A stretch of 64,000 nucleotides of DNA from Leifsonia sp. ALI-44-B (GCF_001984125.1 NZ_MTQL01000007.1:1-64000); one strand, 5' to 3'; counted from the stretch's first letter, positions 53,430 through 61,503 are shown. The notes: a model not told the origin generated them from the sequence alone. Made by a program: numbers and translations.

Positions 53430-54389
53430 GTGAGCGCATCTGGCGGCAACAAGGCGATCATCGCGGCATTCAGCGCGAACCTGGGCATCGCGGTGACCAA
53501 GTTCATCGCGTGGGCCCTCTCGGGTTCGTCGTCGATGCTGGCCGAGGGCGTGCACTCGCTCGCCGACTCGGGCAACCAGCTTCTGTTGCTACTCGGCGGT
53601 CGCAAGGCCAAGAAGCGCGCCGACAGCGAGCATCCCTTCGGCTACGGCCGCGAGCGCTATGTCTATGCATTCGTCGTCGCCATCATCTTGTTCAGCGTGG
53701 GTGGCGTGTTCTCGCTCTACGAGGGCTACGAAAAGCTGCATGATCCGCACCCGCTCGAGAACTGGTGGATCCCGGTGCTCGTGCTCGTGATCGCCATCGG
53801 CCTCGAGAGTTTCTCGCTGCGCACCGCCGTGAAGGAGTCGAATCACGTGCGCGGCAAGGAGTCGTGGGCCAAGTTCATCCGCCACGCCAAGGCACCCGAG
53901 CTGCCCGTCGTGTTGCTCGAAGACGTCGCCGCCCTGCTCGGACTCGTGCTGGCCCTCTTCGGAGTCGGCCTTACGGTGATCACGGGCGACGGCATGTGGG
54001 ACGCCATCGGCACCCTAGCGATCGGTGTGCTGCTGATCGCGGTCGCCGTCATCCTGGGCATCGAGACCAAGAGTCTGCTGGTGGGCGAGGGCGCCAACGA
54101 TGCGGATGTCGAGGCCATCGCCGCCGCCATCTCCTCCAGCCCGGCCATCCACTCGCTCATCCACATGAAGACGCTCTACCTCGGCCCGGACGAGTTGCTC
54201 GTGGCCGCCAAGATCGCGTTCGACGCCGACCGCCCGCTCGGAACGGTTGCCGAGGCCATCGACGATGTCGAAGCGCGCATTCGTGCCGCCGTGCCGGTTG
54301 CGCGCGTCATCTACCTCGAACCGGATGTCTTCAGCGCCGAGAAGGCCGCCCTCAAGAACTCTGCGGGCGCCGTCGAGCCCAAGCACTGA
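53430..54389 (+). CDS. Cation diffusion facilitator family transporter
   Basis: A 319-residue CDF (SLC30-like) metal exporter. Six helices are seen: metal-site residues are in SMLAEGVHSLADSGNQLLLL (helix 2) and in VLLEDVAALLGLVLALFGV (helix 5). HPFGYGRERYVYAF is the conserved loop. The cytoplasmic ferredoxin-like domain occupies the last 90 residues. GTG at 53430 has AAGGGGA upstream; TACGAT at 53397-53402 (over the preceding gene's stop) may be its -10. The likely substrate is Zn, Co, Fe or Mn. Confidence 0.92.
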   Translation: MSASGGNKAIIAAFSANLGIAVTKFIAWALSGSSSMLAEGVHSLADSGNQLLLLLGGRKAKKRADSEHPFGYGRERYVYAFVVAIILFSVGGVFSLYEGYEKLHDPHPLENWWIPVLVLVIAIGLESFSLRTAVKESNHVRGKESWAKFIRHAKAPELPVVLLEDVAALLGLVLALFGVGLTVITGDGMWDAIGTLAIGVLLIAVAVILGIETKSLLVGEGANDADVEAIAAAISSSPAIHSLIHMKTLYLGPDELLVAAKIAFDADRPLGTVAEAIDDVEARIRAAVPVARVIYLEPDVFSAEKAALKNSAGAVEPKH

Positions 54390-54417
54390 CGAGCCGACCA
54401 GCTCGCCCGCTGAACCG

Positions 54418-54882
54418 CTACTTCTCCCGGAAGAATGCCGTGAGCGCGCGGCTGCAGGCCTCGGCCTCGACGCCTGCGTAGACCTCGACGCGGTGATTGA
54501 GTCGGCGGTCGCGCAGGATGTCGTACACCGATCCCGCGCCGCCGGCTTTGTCGTCCCAGGCGCCGAACACCACGGTGCCGACGCGGGCGGCTACGATCGC
54601 GCCCGCGCACATCACGCAGGGTTCGAGCGTCACGACGAGCGTGCAATCCGTCAGGTGCCAGTCCTGTCGCGCGGCCGCCGCACGGCGTAACGCCACAATC
54701 TCGGCGTGGCCGGTGGGGTCGTGCAGAAGCTCGCGTTCGTTGATGCCGGAGGCGATGAGGACGCCGTCGCCATCGAAAAGGAGCGCCCCGACGGGAACGT
54801 CACCCGACTCGGCCGTGCGCGCGCTCAGGGCGAGGGCGTCGAGCATCCAGCGTCGGTAGCGTTCCGGTACTTCTGGTGGCAC
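54418..54882 (-). CDS. tadA: tRNA-specific adenosine deaminase TadA-like
   Basis: A 154-residue zinc deaminase. The zinc and proton-shuttle residues are His and Glu in [13 protein letters not shown] and two cysteines in [12 protein letters not shown]. It would make inosine at the wobble base of tRNA-Arg(ACG). A plain nucleoside deaminase is less likely given the [14 protein letters not shown] region typical of TadA. It starts with GTG at 54882 and has GAAGGA 8 bases upstream; the ATG at residue 13 is an alternative. Divergent from upp, convergent with the CDF gene. Confidence 0.9.
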   Translation of the reverse strand: MPPEVPERYRRWMLDALALSARTAESGDVPVGALLFDGDGVLIASGINERELLHDPTGHAEIVALRRAAAARQDWHLTDCTLVVTLEPCVMCAGAIVAARVGTVVFGAWDDKAGGAGSVYDILRDRRLNHRVEVYAGVEAEACSRALTAFFREK

Positions 54883-54907
54883 GTCGACTGTCCTTCCCGA
54901 GAACGGA

Positions 54908-54913
54908 TAGATT
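54908..54913 (+). promoter_or_regulatory. -10 box of leaderless upp gene
   Basis: TAGATT ends 7 bases before the upp ATG at 54921. No ribosome site is visible. Confidence 0.6.
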
Positions 54914-54920
54914 GAAGCCT

Positions 54921-55553
54921 ATGCGAGTGCACGTAGCCGACCACCCCCTGATCACCCACAAGCTCACGGTGCTCCGTGACGAGAACACGCCGTCGCCGGT
55001 TTTCCGCGCGCTGACGGAAGAACTCGTCACCCTCCTGGCCTATGAGGCCACCCGCGGCGTGCGCGTCGAAGAGGTCGAGGTGAAGACGCCCGTGACGACC
55101 ACGACGGGTCTCGCCATCAGCCAGCCCCGCCCCCTGGTCGTGCCCATCCTGCGCGCCGGCCTCGGGATGCTCGAGGGCATGGTCAAGCTCCTCCCCACCG
55201 CCGAGGTCGGGTTCCTCGGCATGGTGCGCAACGAAGAGACGCTCGAGCCCACCACCTACGCCGAGCGACTGCCCGACGATCTGAGCGACCGTCAGTGCTT
55301 CGTGCTCGACCCCATGCTCGCCACCGGCGGTTCGCTCGGTGCGGCAATCGACTTCCTGTTCCAGCGTGGTGCCGTCGACGTCACGGCCATCTGCCTACTC
55401 GCGGCTCCCGAGGGCATTGCCGCTCTCGAGAAGGCGACCGAGGGCCGCGATGTCACCATCGTGCTGGGCGCGATGGACGAGCGTCTCGACGAGAACGGCT
55501 ACATCGTGCCCGGGCTGGGCGACGCGGGCGACCGCCTCTACGGCCTGGTCTAG
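54921..55553 (+). CDS. upp: Uracil phosphoribosyltransferase
   Basis: A 210-residue salvage enzyme making UMP from uracil and PRPP. It starts [20 protein letters not shown], the usual UPRT opening, and the PRPP-binding loop is [17 protein letters not shown] (about residues 130-146). The C-terminal uracil site is [20 protein letters not shown] at 54921 is chosen over upstream in-frame codons because it matches the family start and lies 7 bases after the -10 box TAGATT. A perfect 14-bp hairpin follows the stop. Confidence 0.96.
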   Translation: MRVHVADHPLITHKLTVLRDENTPSPVFRALTEELVTLLAYEATRGVRVEEVEVKTPVTTTTGLAISQPRPLVVPILRAGLGMLEGMVKLLPTAEVGFLGMVRNEETLEPTTYAERLPDDLSDRQCFVLDPMLATGGSLGAAIDFLFQRGAVDVTAICLLAAPEGIAALEKATEGRDVTIVLGAMDERLDENGYIVPGLGDAGDRLYGLV

Positions 55554-55592
55554 CCCCAACTTCGCGGCTTCGTGCCGCGCCCTGCTGTGCCC

Positions 55593-55627
55593 GAGAGGCG
55601 TCATCCCATGTGCGGATGACGCCTCTC
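55593..55627. terminator. 14-bp perfect hairpin after upp
   Basis: GAGAGGCGTCATCC (55593-55606) and GGATGACGCCTCTC (55614-55627) pair perfectly around a 7-base loop. No U tract follows (GCGTTTGG). Confidence 0.75.
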
Positions 55628-55718
55628 GCGTTTGGACACACCCGCCAGATCTGCCCGGCGCCCGCCCGGCGCAACGATCTTTCGCGGCGCGCAACTAATC
55701 GCCATAAACCGTCACGAC

Positions 55719-55748
55719 TTGACACAAAGCGACACCTTCGGGTTGAAT
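55719..55748 (+). promoter_or_regulatory. Strong promoter of the leader peptide/winged-helix unit
   Basis: A perfect -35 TTGACA (55719-55724), an 18-base spacer, and a -10 TTGAAT (55743-55748) end exactly 6 bases before the ATG of the Cys-rich leader peptide. The transcript should begin at that ATG. This is the best -35 match noticed in the window. Confidence 0.65.
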
Positions 55749-55754
55749 CGACCC

Positions 55755-55859
55755 ATGACTGAAATCGCACGCCCCCTGACCTCCATTGAGGCTCTTGGGA
55801 CTGCCGGCATGATGATGGCCGGCAGCAGCGCAGTCATGTGTTGTCGAATGTGTCGCTAA
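55755..55859 (+). CDS. Cys-rich leader peptide (leaderless short ORF)
   Basis: A 34-residue open frame, MTEIARPLTSIEALGTAGMM then MAGSSAVMCCRMCR, ending with four Met/Cys-rich codons and a TAA. The C-terminal CCRMCR resembles the CC-rich leader peptides that actinobacteria place before genes under sulfur or cysteine control; in mycobacteria such leaderless polycysteine short ORFs act as cysteine-responsive attenuators. It starts at the predicted transcription start, has no ribosome site, and is followed by 250 non-coding bases with hairpins and then a winged-helix regulator gene. It is probably translated for regulation rather than for its product. No expression evidence. Confidence 0.6.
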   Translation: MTEIARPLTSIEALGTAGMMMAGSSAVMCCRMCR

Positions 55860-56109
55860 TCTGACGACCCCTCGCCGAGACACAGCGTAGAACGCACTGC
55901 ATTTCGCACCGGTGCCACCCGCACCCGCCGTTCTGAGCCGATCGGGCTTCTCGCCCCGCTCACGCGCAACGTCTCACGGATGCCGCATCCTGCATCCGAT
56001 TCTCGCCTCCAACGGCACCACACTCTGACCCTCATCCGGTGAGGCCGCGCTCATTCCGACCGTGCCTCCCTCAGGGTTCTCTTCGCGTCATCATCGAAGG
56101 ATTTTCCCC
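55860..56109 (+). promoter_or_regulatory. Structured leader between the Cys peptide and the winged-helix gene
   Basis: This 250-base untranslated stretch holds a hairpin at 55935-55961 (GAGC...GGGC-loop-GCCC...GCTC) and a second at 55977-55998 (CGGATGC/GCATCCG). In the second, the left arm GGATG can pair with either of two CATCC copies, so two exclusive folds exist. GAAGGA lies 8 bases before the ATG at 56110. This layout suits attenuation, but no U-tract terminator is seen. Confidence 0.45.
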
Positions 56110-56856
56110 ATGTCTCTCGCCACCGTTCCCGCAACGCTCCCCCGCCAGGCCGCTTCCGCTCCCGTTCAGGCGGCACCGACCGCCGCGCCGGCCGCCTCGC
56201 CGCAGCCCGCCGCCGCCCCCACCGCCGGTCGCCTGCGCGCCGTTCCGAACGGCACCGAAGCTCGCGGTTTTGCCCTCTACGTCGGACTCGACGAAGCGAA
56301 GGCGCTCGCAGCCGGCACCAGCCTCGGCCAGATCGTCGAGGCCGTGAAGAACCTCCTCGGCGAACTCGCCCCCGGCGCCGAGAGCTACGCCTCCGTCGCA
56401 CTCGCCCCCGAAGGAGCGGGCGGCCGCGACGTCGATGTCGTCCGCCTGGCGCTGCAGGAGCCGTCGGCTCTGGCCAAGCGCCGCGACGTCCCCATCGAAG
56501 AGGACCTCGACCGCGCCGCATCCGGTGTCGTCATCGATATCTCGCGCAAGCGCCTGATCCTCGACAACGAGTCGGTCGGGCTCACCTACAAGGAGTTCGA
56601 ACTGCTGCAGTACCTCGTGCTGCGCGAAGGCCGCACGATCGAACGCGCCGAGCTGATCACCGCCCTCTGGCAGGCCGGCGACGACGAGGATGCCCCGAAC
56701 GAGCGCACCATCGACGTTCACATCCGCCGCCTGCGCGCCAAGCTCGACCGTTACGAGGACATCGTTCGAACCGTGCGCGGGGTGGGCTACCGCTTCGACC
56801 GCCACGCCGATGTGTCGATCCGCCACGCCTCCACGCCGTCGCCCGACCTGTTCTAA
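56110..56856 (+). CDS. Orphan winged-helix (OmpR-type) DNA-binding protein
   Basis: A 248-residue protein without a receiver domain. Residues 1-45 are Ala/Pro-rich and disordered. A middle domain (about 50-150; GFALYVGLDEAKALAAGTSL) is of unknown type. The C-terminal transcriptional-regulatory winged helix (about 155-235) has TYKEFELLQYLVLREGRTIE, then NERTIDVHIRRLRAKLDRYE and VRGVGYRFDRH, identical in pattern to OmpR/PhoB effector domains. The absence of a receiver and of a kinase next door points to a ligand-binding or constitutive regulator. Its mRNA leader begins with a Cys-rich short ORF, so cysteine or sulfur control is inferred. Related Microbacteriaceae appear to keep this gene near upp. 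Confidence 0.83.
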   Translation: MSLATVPATLPRQAASAPVQAAPTAAPAASPQPAAAPTAGRLRAVPNGTEARGFALYVGLDEAKALAAGTSLGQIVEAVKNLLGELAPGAESYASVALAPEGAGGRDVDVVRLALQEPSALAKRRDVPIEEDLDRAASGVVIDISRKRLILDNESVGLTYKEFELLQYLVLREGRTIERAELITALWQAGDDEDAPNERTIDVHIRRLRAKLDRYEDIVRTVRGVGYRFDRHADVSIRHASTPSPDLF

Positions 56857-57010
56857 GCAGAACCCAAGGCTGGCGCGGCAAACTCTCAGCGAAAATAACG
56901 GTTTGATAACTAGCGGTCGTTACCTGTCCGTTATATATTCGTAGAGCGTTAGTTGTTTTGCTGTGGCAACTACGCAAATGTGATTGCAGGACACTCTTGG
57001 TGCAAGGGAG
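56857..57010. other. AT-rich intergenic stretch, possible small RNA or promoter region
   Basis: The 154 bases after the winged-helix gene are unusually AT-rich (56890-56985) and hold an inverted repeat ATAACGG...CCGTTAT (about 56895-56937) and a TATATT box (56934-56939). A separate strong terminator hairpin follows at 57011. A short non-coding transcript starting near 56945 and ending at 57042 would fit. No protein frame of use is seen. Confidence 0.35.
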
Positions 57011-57042
57011 AAGGCCGGTCGTAAGCCTCTACGACCGGCCTT
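57011..57042. terminator. 13-bp perfect hairpin
   Basis: AAGGCCGGTCGTA (57011-57023) pairs with TACGACCGGCCTT (57030-57042) around a 6-base loop. It lies 155 bases after the winged-helix gene stop, which is far for its own terminator. Confidence 0.7.
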
Positions 57043-57073
57043 CAGCACGTCTGGGCGGCGTTAGCCTGAAAGC

Positions 57074-57355
57074 ATGAGCATCGACACCGGCGAGGGACAA
57101 CCCCGGCCCGCGACACGCGCATCGCGCCCACGCGTTGCGTCAGGCATCCTCACGTTCGGAGGGGGCATGCTGCTCGCCGCCGTCGGCATCGTCGGCGTGC
57201 TCATCGGGGCCGTCTCGGGCCCGGGCTGGCTCATCGCGGCAGGAATCGGCGCGCTCGTCATCGGGCTCGGTGTCGCCTTCCTGGGCATGGTATTGCTCTA
57301 CCGGGCGCTCGTCACCCCCGCAAGCGGGCCACGGCCGACCCCCGGAAAGAAGTAG
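57074..57355 (+). CDS. Small two-helix membrane protein
   Basis: A 93-residue protein with a polar N-terminus (about 1-21) and two hydrophobic helices (about 23-46 and 51-76: GILTFGGGMLLAAVGIVGVL and LIAAGIGALVIGLGVAFLGM). A short Pro-rich tail ends in KK. No family is recognised. ATG at 57074 follows the -10 box TAGCCT (57062-57067) by 6 bases, so it is a leaderless, independently transcribed gene. Function unknown. Confidence 0.75.
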   Translation: MSIDTGEGQPRPATRASRPRVASGILTFGGGMLLAAVGIVGVLIGAVSGPGWLIAAGIGALVIGLGVAFLGMVLLYRALVTPASGPRPTPGKK

Positions 57356-57448
57356 GCTCGAATCCCCGTCGACCGGCGACACGTGCTCCGCCGGATCGAT
57401 CACTTTCCACCGCCACGCAGGCCATTGCACGATCGAAAGGACGAGCGC

Positions 57449-57964
57449 ATGTCTCAGCGACTAGCCGTCACCGCCTGGGAATCGCTATTCCGAGCCCAGG
57501 TGGGCGTTATGCGCGCGCTCTCCGCCGATTTCCCCTCGCACGATCTCTCGCTCAACGAGTACGACGTGCTCTTCAACCTGTCGCAGCAGCCCGACCGCAG
57601 CGCCCGGTTGCGCGACATTAACCAGCTCGTGCTGCTCAGCCAGCCGAGCGTTTCGCGTCTCGTCGACCGACTCGTCGCGCGCGGCCTGGTCGAGAAGCTG
57701 CCCGACACGCACGACCGCCGCGGCACCATCGTGCGCATCACCGACGAGGGTTTCGAGCACTACCGCGCCGTGGCCGTCACGCACATGCGCACCATCGACA
57801 GCATCATGTCCGAGGCACTCACGCCCGACGAGCTACGTCAGTTGGCGGCCCTCACCGACAAATTGCGATGCCCCGACAGCGACCCCGACGAGGGCTTCTG
57901 CCCGGGCCCAGAACTCGAGCAGGCTGACGCACAGGCCCGCGCGCAGGCGCAGCCGCAAGCGTAG
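57449..57964 (+). CDS. MarR-family transcriptional regulator
   Basis: A 171-residue winged-helix regulator. The MarR fold covers about residues 5-140, with LNEYDVLFNLSQQPDRSARL, then INQLVLLSQPSVSRLVDRLV (recognition helix) and KLPDTHDRRGTIVRITDEG (wing with the Asp-Arg salt-bridge motif). The C-terminus is a Gln/Ala repeat tail (QADAQARAQAQPQA). ATG at 57449 has GAAAGGA 7 bases upstream; the earlier in-frame ATG is not supported. Ligand and targets unknown. Confidence 0.9.
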   Translation: MSQRLAVTAWESLFRAQVGVMRALSADFPSHDLSLNEYDVLFNLSQQPDRSARLRDINQLVLLSQPSVSRLVDRLVARGLVEKLPDTHDRRGTIVRITDEGFEHYRAVAVTHMRTIDSIMSEALTPDELRQLAALTDKLRCPDSDPDEGFCPGPELEQADAQARAQAQPQA

Positions 57965-57992
57965 ACGCGACGGCTCGACCGCGCCTCGCAGC

Positions 57993-58037
57993 GCATGCGG
58001 AACATACGGCACATGCGGCACATGCGGCACATGCGGT
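57993..58037. repeat. 9-bp tandem repeat between marR and photolyase
   Basis: Five contiguous units with consensus ACATGCGGC (starts 57993, 58002, 58011, 58020, 58029). It lies in the 151-base gap, upstream of the photolyase promoter. It could be a slippage site or a regulator-binding array. Confidence 0.8.
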
Positions 58038-58115
58038 GAGGATGACAGCGGCAGCAAAAACCGCCGCGACGCGCAAGGCCTCTCGCGCACTCATCCGCGT
58101 GCATAGGGTGAGGGG

Positions 58116-59513
58116 ATGACTGCACCCACCATCGTCTGGTTCCGCGACGACCTGCGGATGGCCGACAATCCGGCCCTGCGTCACGCCGTCGACAGCGGCA
58201 CACCCGTGCTGTGCGTGTATGTGCTCGACGAGGAGAGCGACGAGGTGCGTGCCCTCGGCGGCGCCGCCAAATGGTGGCTGCACGGCAGTCTGACCTCTCT
58301 CGGTGCCGATCTCGCGGAGACAGGAGCGTCGCTGCAGCTGCGGCGGGGCCGTGCCGAAGACGTCATCCCGGCGCTGGTCGCCGAGGCCGGGGCACAGGCC
58401 ATCGTGTGGAACCGCCGCTACGGAGCCGCGCGGGACATGGACGCACGGCTCAAGAAGCGTCTGCGCGATGACGGAATCGAGGTGAGCAGCTTCGACGCCT
58501 CACTGCTCGTCGAACCGTGGACCATGAAGACGGGGTCAGGCGGGCCGTACGCGGTCTTCACCCCGTTCTGGCGCGCGGTGCAAAAGCGTCTGCAGGAGGA
58601 TCCGCCGCGGCATCCGCTGGCCCGTCCCCAGACGATCGAGGGTTTCGACGGGGTAGGCAGCGCCGCGGGCGACGCGCTCGACGACTGGGACCTGTTGCCC
58701 ACACATCCGGATTGGGCCGGTGGATTGCGCGAGAACTGCGTACCCGGCGAGAAGGACGCCCACGACAAGCTGCACGGCTTCCTCGCCGACGATGTCGTCG
58801 ACTATGTCGACGGTCGGGACCGGCCGGGCGAGAGCGTGACGTCGGGTTTGTCGCCACACTTGCGCTGGGGTGAGATCAGCCCGCATCAGATCTGGGCGAT
58901 CGCGAACCAGGCACGAGACCGCCGCAACGCCGATGCCGTCGGCAGCTTCCTGCGCGAGGTCGGGTGGCGGGAGTTCACGCATCACGTGCTTTACCATTTC
59001 CCGCGACTGGCGACCGACAACTGGCGCCCGGAGTTCGACGCGTTCCCGTGGCCCGAACTCGACGAGGGTGCGCTTCAGGCGTGGCAGCAGGGGCGCACGG
59101 GCATTCCGCTCGTCGACGCGGGCATGCGCGAGCTGTGGCACACGGGCACGATGCACAACCGGGTGAGGATGGTGACCGCATCCTTCTTGATCAAGAACCT
59201 GCTGATCGACTGGCGCCTCGGCGAACAGTGGTTCTGGGACACGCTCGTCGACGCCGACCCGGCGAACAACCCGTTCAACTGGCAATGGGTGGCCGGCTCG
59301 GGCGCCGATGCGACGCCGTACTTCCGGGTCTTCAACCCCGAGCTGCAGGCGAAGAAATTCGACGCGCACGGCGACTACATCCGCCGCTGGGTGCCCGAGT
59401 ACGGCACCGACGAATACCCTGAGCCCCTCGTGGACCTGGCGGCCACCCGGCAGGCGGCACTCGCGGCCTACGACGTGGTGAAGCACGCCCGCGCGGAGGC
59501 GCAAGGCGACTAA
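58116..59513 (+). CDS. phrB: Deoxyribodipyrimidine photolyase
   Basis: A 465-residue cryptochrome/photolyase that repairs cyclobutane pyrimidine dimers with blue light. The N-terminal antenna domain starts TIVWFRDDLRMADNPALRHA. The FAD domain has TGIPLVDAGMRELWHTGTMH followed by NRVRMVTASFLIKNLLIDW and GEQWFWDTLVDADPANNPFN, the conserved flavin and DNA-binding segments, and ends IRRWVPE. ATG at 58116 is 6 bases after TAGGGT (58104-58109), so it is leaderless. No light-responsive regulator is adjacent except the MarR gene 150 bases upstream. Confidence 0.95.
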   Translation: MTAPTIVWFRDDLRMADNPALRHAVDSGTPVLCVYVLDEESDEVRALGGAAKWWLHGSLTSLGADLAETGASLQLRRGRAEDVIPALVAEAGAQAIVWNRRYGAARDMDARLKKRLRDDGIEVSSFDASLLVEPWTMKTGSGGPYAVFTPFWRAVQKRLQEDPPRHPLARPQTIEGFDGVGSAAGDALDDWDLLPTHPDWAGGLRENCVPGEKDAHDKLHGFLADDVVDYVDGRDRPGESVTSGLSPHLRWGEISPHQIWAIANQARDRRNADAVGSFLREVGWREFTHHVLYHFPRLATDNWRPEFDAFPWPELDEGALQAWQQGRTGIPLVDAGMRELWHTGTMHNRVRMVTASFLIKNLLIDWRLGEQWFWDTLVDADPANNPFNWQWVAGSGADATPYFRVFNPELQAKKFDAHGDYIRRWVPEYGTDEYPEPLVDLAATRQAALAAYDVVKHARAEAQGD

Positions 59514-59540
59514 GCCTCAGCTGCGTGAGTCGATGCGCAG

Positions 59541-59798
59541 TTAGGCGCTGACGCTGGCGAGGGCGCGCAGCAATTGGTCAAGCGACGGCGCCCCTGCGGC
59601 GCGAAAAGTGCCGGCGTCGCCTTCGATGACGAGCGTGGGCGTCGAGCGGATGTCGGCAGCCTCGGCTTCGTCGGTGTGCGCCGCCACATCGAGCTCCGTG
59701 ACCTCGAGCCCCGGAACCAGTTCTTGCGCCTGGGCCACCGTCGCACGAGCGGCGTGGCACGGCGCACAGAAGGCGCTCGTGAACAGGGTGAGCTTCAT
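59541..59798 (-). CDS. Thioredoxin-family protein
   Basis: An 85-residue thiol oxidoreductase: it begins MKLTLFTSAFCAPCHAARAT with the CAPC active site (about residues 11-14), and STPTLVIEG supplies the cis-proline. It is shorter than classical thioredoxin (about 105), closer to a glutaredoxin-type fold. Redox partner unknown. A perfect hairpin (59814-59844) separates it from the desaturase gene upstream, so it is probably independently transcribed. Confidence 0.87.
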   Translation of the reverse strand: MKLTLFTSAFCAPCHAARATVAQAQELVPGLEVTELDVAAHTDEAEAADIRSTPTLVIEGDAGTFRAAGAPSLDQLLRALASVSA

Positions 59799-59813
59799 GA
59801 CGGATGGAACGAC

Positions 59814-59844
59814 GAATGCCGCACGGGTATTCCGTGCGGCATTC
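59814..59844. terminator. 13-bp perfect hairpin after the desaturase gene
   Basis: GAATGCCGCACGG (59814-59826) and CCGTGCGGCATTC (59832-59844) pair perfectly. It ends the minus-strand desaturase transcript. Confidence 0.75.
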
Positions 59845-59868
59845 GCTGTGCTGTTGTCTGTGTCGGGT

Positions 59869-60966
59869 CTAGCGGCGACGGAACCGCTGAGCTGCCGGGC
59901 AGTCGAACGGGTCGCGGGCCGAGAGGCCGACTCGGTTCAGGTAGTCGATGACGATGGCATAGGAGCGCGTCAGCGATGTCTCGGTGTAGAGGATGTCCTG
60001 ATCGCGGCAGTGCTCCTTGACGATGGCGCGGGCGGCAGCGAGGTGCGGGCGCGGCATGTTGGGGAACAGGTGGTGCTCGATCTGGAAGTTGAGGCCACCC
60101 ATGAAGATGTTCATGCCGGCGCCACCCTTGATGTTGCGCGAGGTGAGGACCTGCTTGCGCAGGAAGTCGAGCTTGACGCCCTCGGCGATCTGCGGCATGC
60201 CCTTGTGGTTCGGGGCGAACGAGGCGCCCATGTAGACACCGAAGACGGCCATCTGCACGCCGATGAAGGCGAATGCCATGCCGAGCGGCAGCGCCCAGAA
60301 GATCACGGCGATGTAGGCCAGCATGCGGAACGCGATCAGGCCGAGTTCGATGAAGCGGCCCTCGACCTTGCCCTTGGCGAAGAGCGTCTGCAGCGATCGG
60401 CCGTGAAGGTTCAGGCCTTCGAGCGTGAGGAGCGGGAAGAAGAGGTAACCCTGCTTGCGGGTGACGAGGGCGAGGAAGCCCGTGCGCCCTGCGGCGTCCT
60501 TCTCCTGGAAGGAGATGGTGTCTTTCTCGATGTCGGGGTCTTTGCCGACCTGGTTGGGGTTGCCGTGGTGACGCGTGTGCTTCGTCATCCACCAGGCGTA
60601 GCTGATGCCCACGACGCCGGCGGCGAGGAAGCGGCCGAGCTTGTCGTTGGCGGGGCCCGACTCGAGCACCTGGCGGTGCGAGGCCTCGTGGGCGAGGAAC
60701 GCGAACTGCGTGAGGATGATTCCGAGTGCGCCCGCGATGAGCAGCTGGTACCAGGTGTCACCGAGAAGGATGAACCCGGTCACGCAGCCGGCGAGTGCGA
60801 CGGTGAGCGCGGCCATGACGGCAATGTAGTAACCGCGGGTGCGGCGCAGGAGGCCTGCGTCACGCACTGTCTTGAGAAGAGAGGAGTAGGTGCTCGTCAC
60901 GTTGGGGGCTGACGTGATGCGAGGGACGGTTGTGCGGACCGGTCCGAGGGTACTGCTGAGCGTCAT
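59869..60966 (-). CDS. Membrane fatty acid desaturase
   Basis: A 365-residue di-iron acyl-lipid desaturase. The histidine boxes are HEASH (about residues 93-97), HTRHHGNPN (about 129-137) and QIEHHLFPNMPR (about 298-309). Two hydrophobic helical pairs flank the boxes. The family makes unsaturated acyl chains for membrane fluidity, and electrons come from a ferredoxin (an FprA-type reductase gene lies elsewhere in this window). Its neighbour upstream is the cold shock gene, divergent, consistent with but not proof of cold adaptation. Confidence 0.92.
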   Translation of the reverse strand: MTLSSTLGPVRTTVPRITSAPNVTSTYSSLLKTVRDAGLLRRTRGYYIAVMAALTVALAGCVTGFILLGDTWYQLLIAGALGIILTQFAFLAHEASHRQVLESGPANDKLGRFLAAGVVGISYAWWMTKHTRHHGNPNQVGKDPDIEKDTISFQEKDAAGRTGFLALVTRKQGYLFFPLLTLEGLNLHGRSLQTLFAKGKVEGRFIELGLIAFRMLAYIAVIFWALPLGMAFAFIGVQMAVFGVYMGASFAPNHKGMPQIAEGVKLDFLRKQVLTSRNIKGGAGMNIFMGGLNFQIEHHLFPNMPRPHLAAARAIVKEHCRDQDILYTETSLTRSYAIVIDYLNRVGLSARDPFDCPAAQRFRRR

Positions 60967-61299
60967 AGGGGCTCCGGCGTCTTGATTTTCGACTTCCCAG
61001 CCGGATGCAATGAGCGTGCGCTCTTAGATATTTCGAACATAGGGGCGGCACCTGATGATTCGCCTCACATTTGTCAGTTAACGTCGGACTCGGTTCGGCA
61101 GGTCTGAGAAATATGACGGAAACCTTGTTGCGCCGGAGCTTCATGAGCTACTGTGGGGTGTCAGTTGTTGTGTTGCGCATATGTATATCAAGTGGACGAC
61201 TCCACCGGAGTCAGAAGCTTTTCGTCAGGAGCGATTAACTAACACCGCGACGAACGGTCCCGAAAGTCGGGGCCGGTCCCCTCACGAAAAGAGAATGTT
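60967..61299. other. Intergenic region with cspA 5' leader and desaturase promoter
   Basis: This 333-base gap separates divergent genes and carries no protein frame worth noting. The cspA side has hairpins GACTCC-acc-GGAGTC (61198-61212) and GGTCCCGA-aag-TCGGGGCC (61256-61274), plus an AT-rich TATATC element near 61184 as a possible -10. The cspA leader would be about 100 nt long. The desaturase promoter is unclear; TATGTT on the minus strand near 61038 is one candidate. Confidence 0.5.
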
Positions 61300-61503
61300 A
61301 TGTCCACTGGTACCGTCAAATGGTTCAACGCTGAAAAGGGCTTCGGATTCATTGCCCCCGACGACGGCTCGGCCGACGTCTTCGCGCACTACTCCGCCAT
61401 CGCTTCGAGCGGCTACCGCTCGCTCGAAGAGAACCAGAAGGTTGAATTCGACACCGCTCAGGGCCCCAAGGGTCTCCAGGCTGAGAACATCCGCCCCCTC
61501 TAA
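61300..61503 (+). CDS. cspA: Cold shock protein (CspA family)
   Basis: A 67-residue single cold-shock domain: [20 protein letters not shown] contains the RNP1-type KGFGFI, and DVFAHYSAI is RNP2. It binds single-stranded nucleic acid and melts mRNA structure. The mature sequence is the standard family length. AAGAGA precedes the ATG. Two tandem hairpins follow the stop, and the leader is structured, as in cold-induced csp genes of other bacteria. Confidence 0.97.
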   Translation: MSTGTVKWFNAEKGFGFIAPDDGSADVFAHYSAIASSGYRSLEENQKVEFDTAQGPKGLQAENIRPL

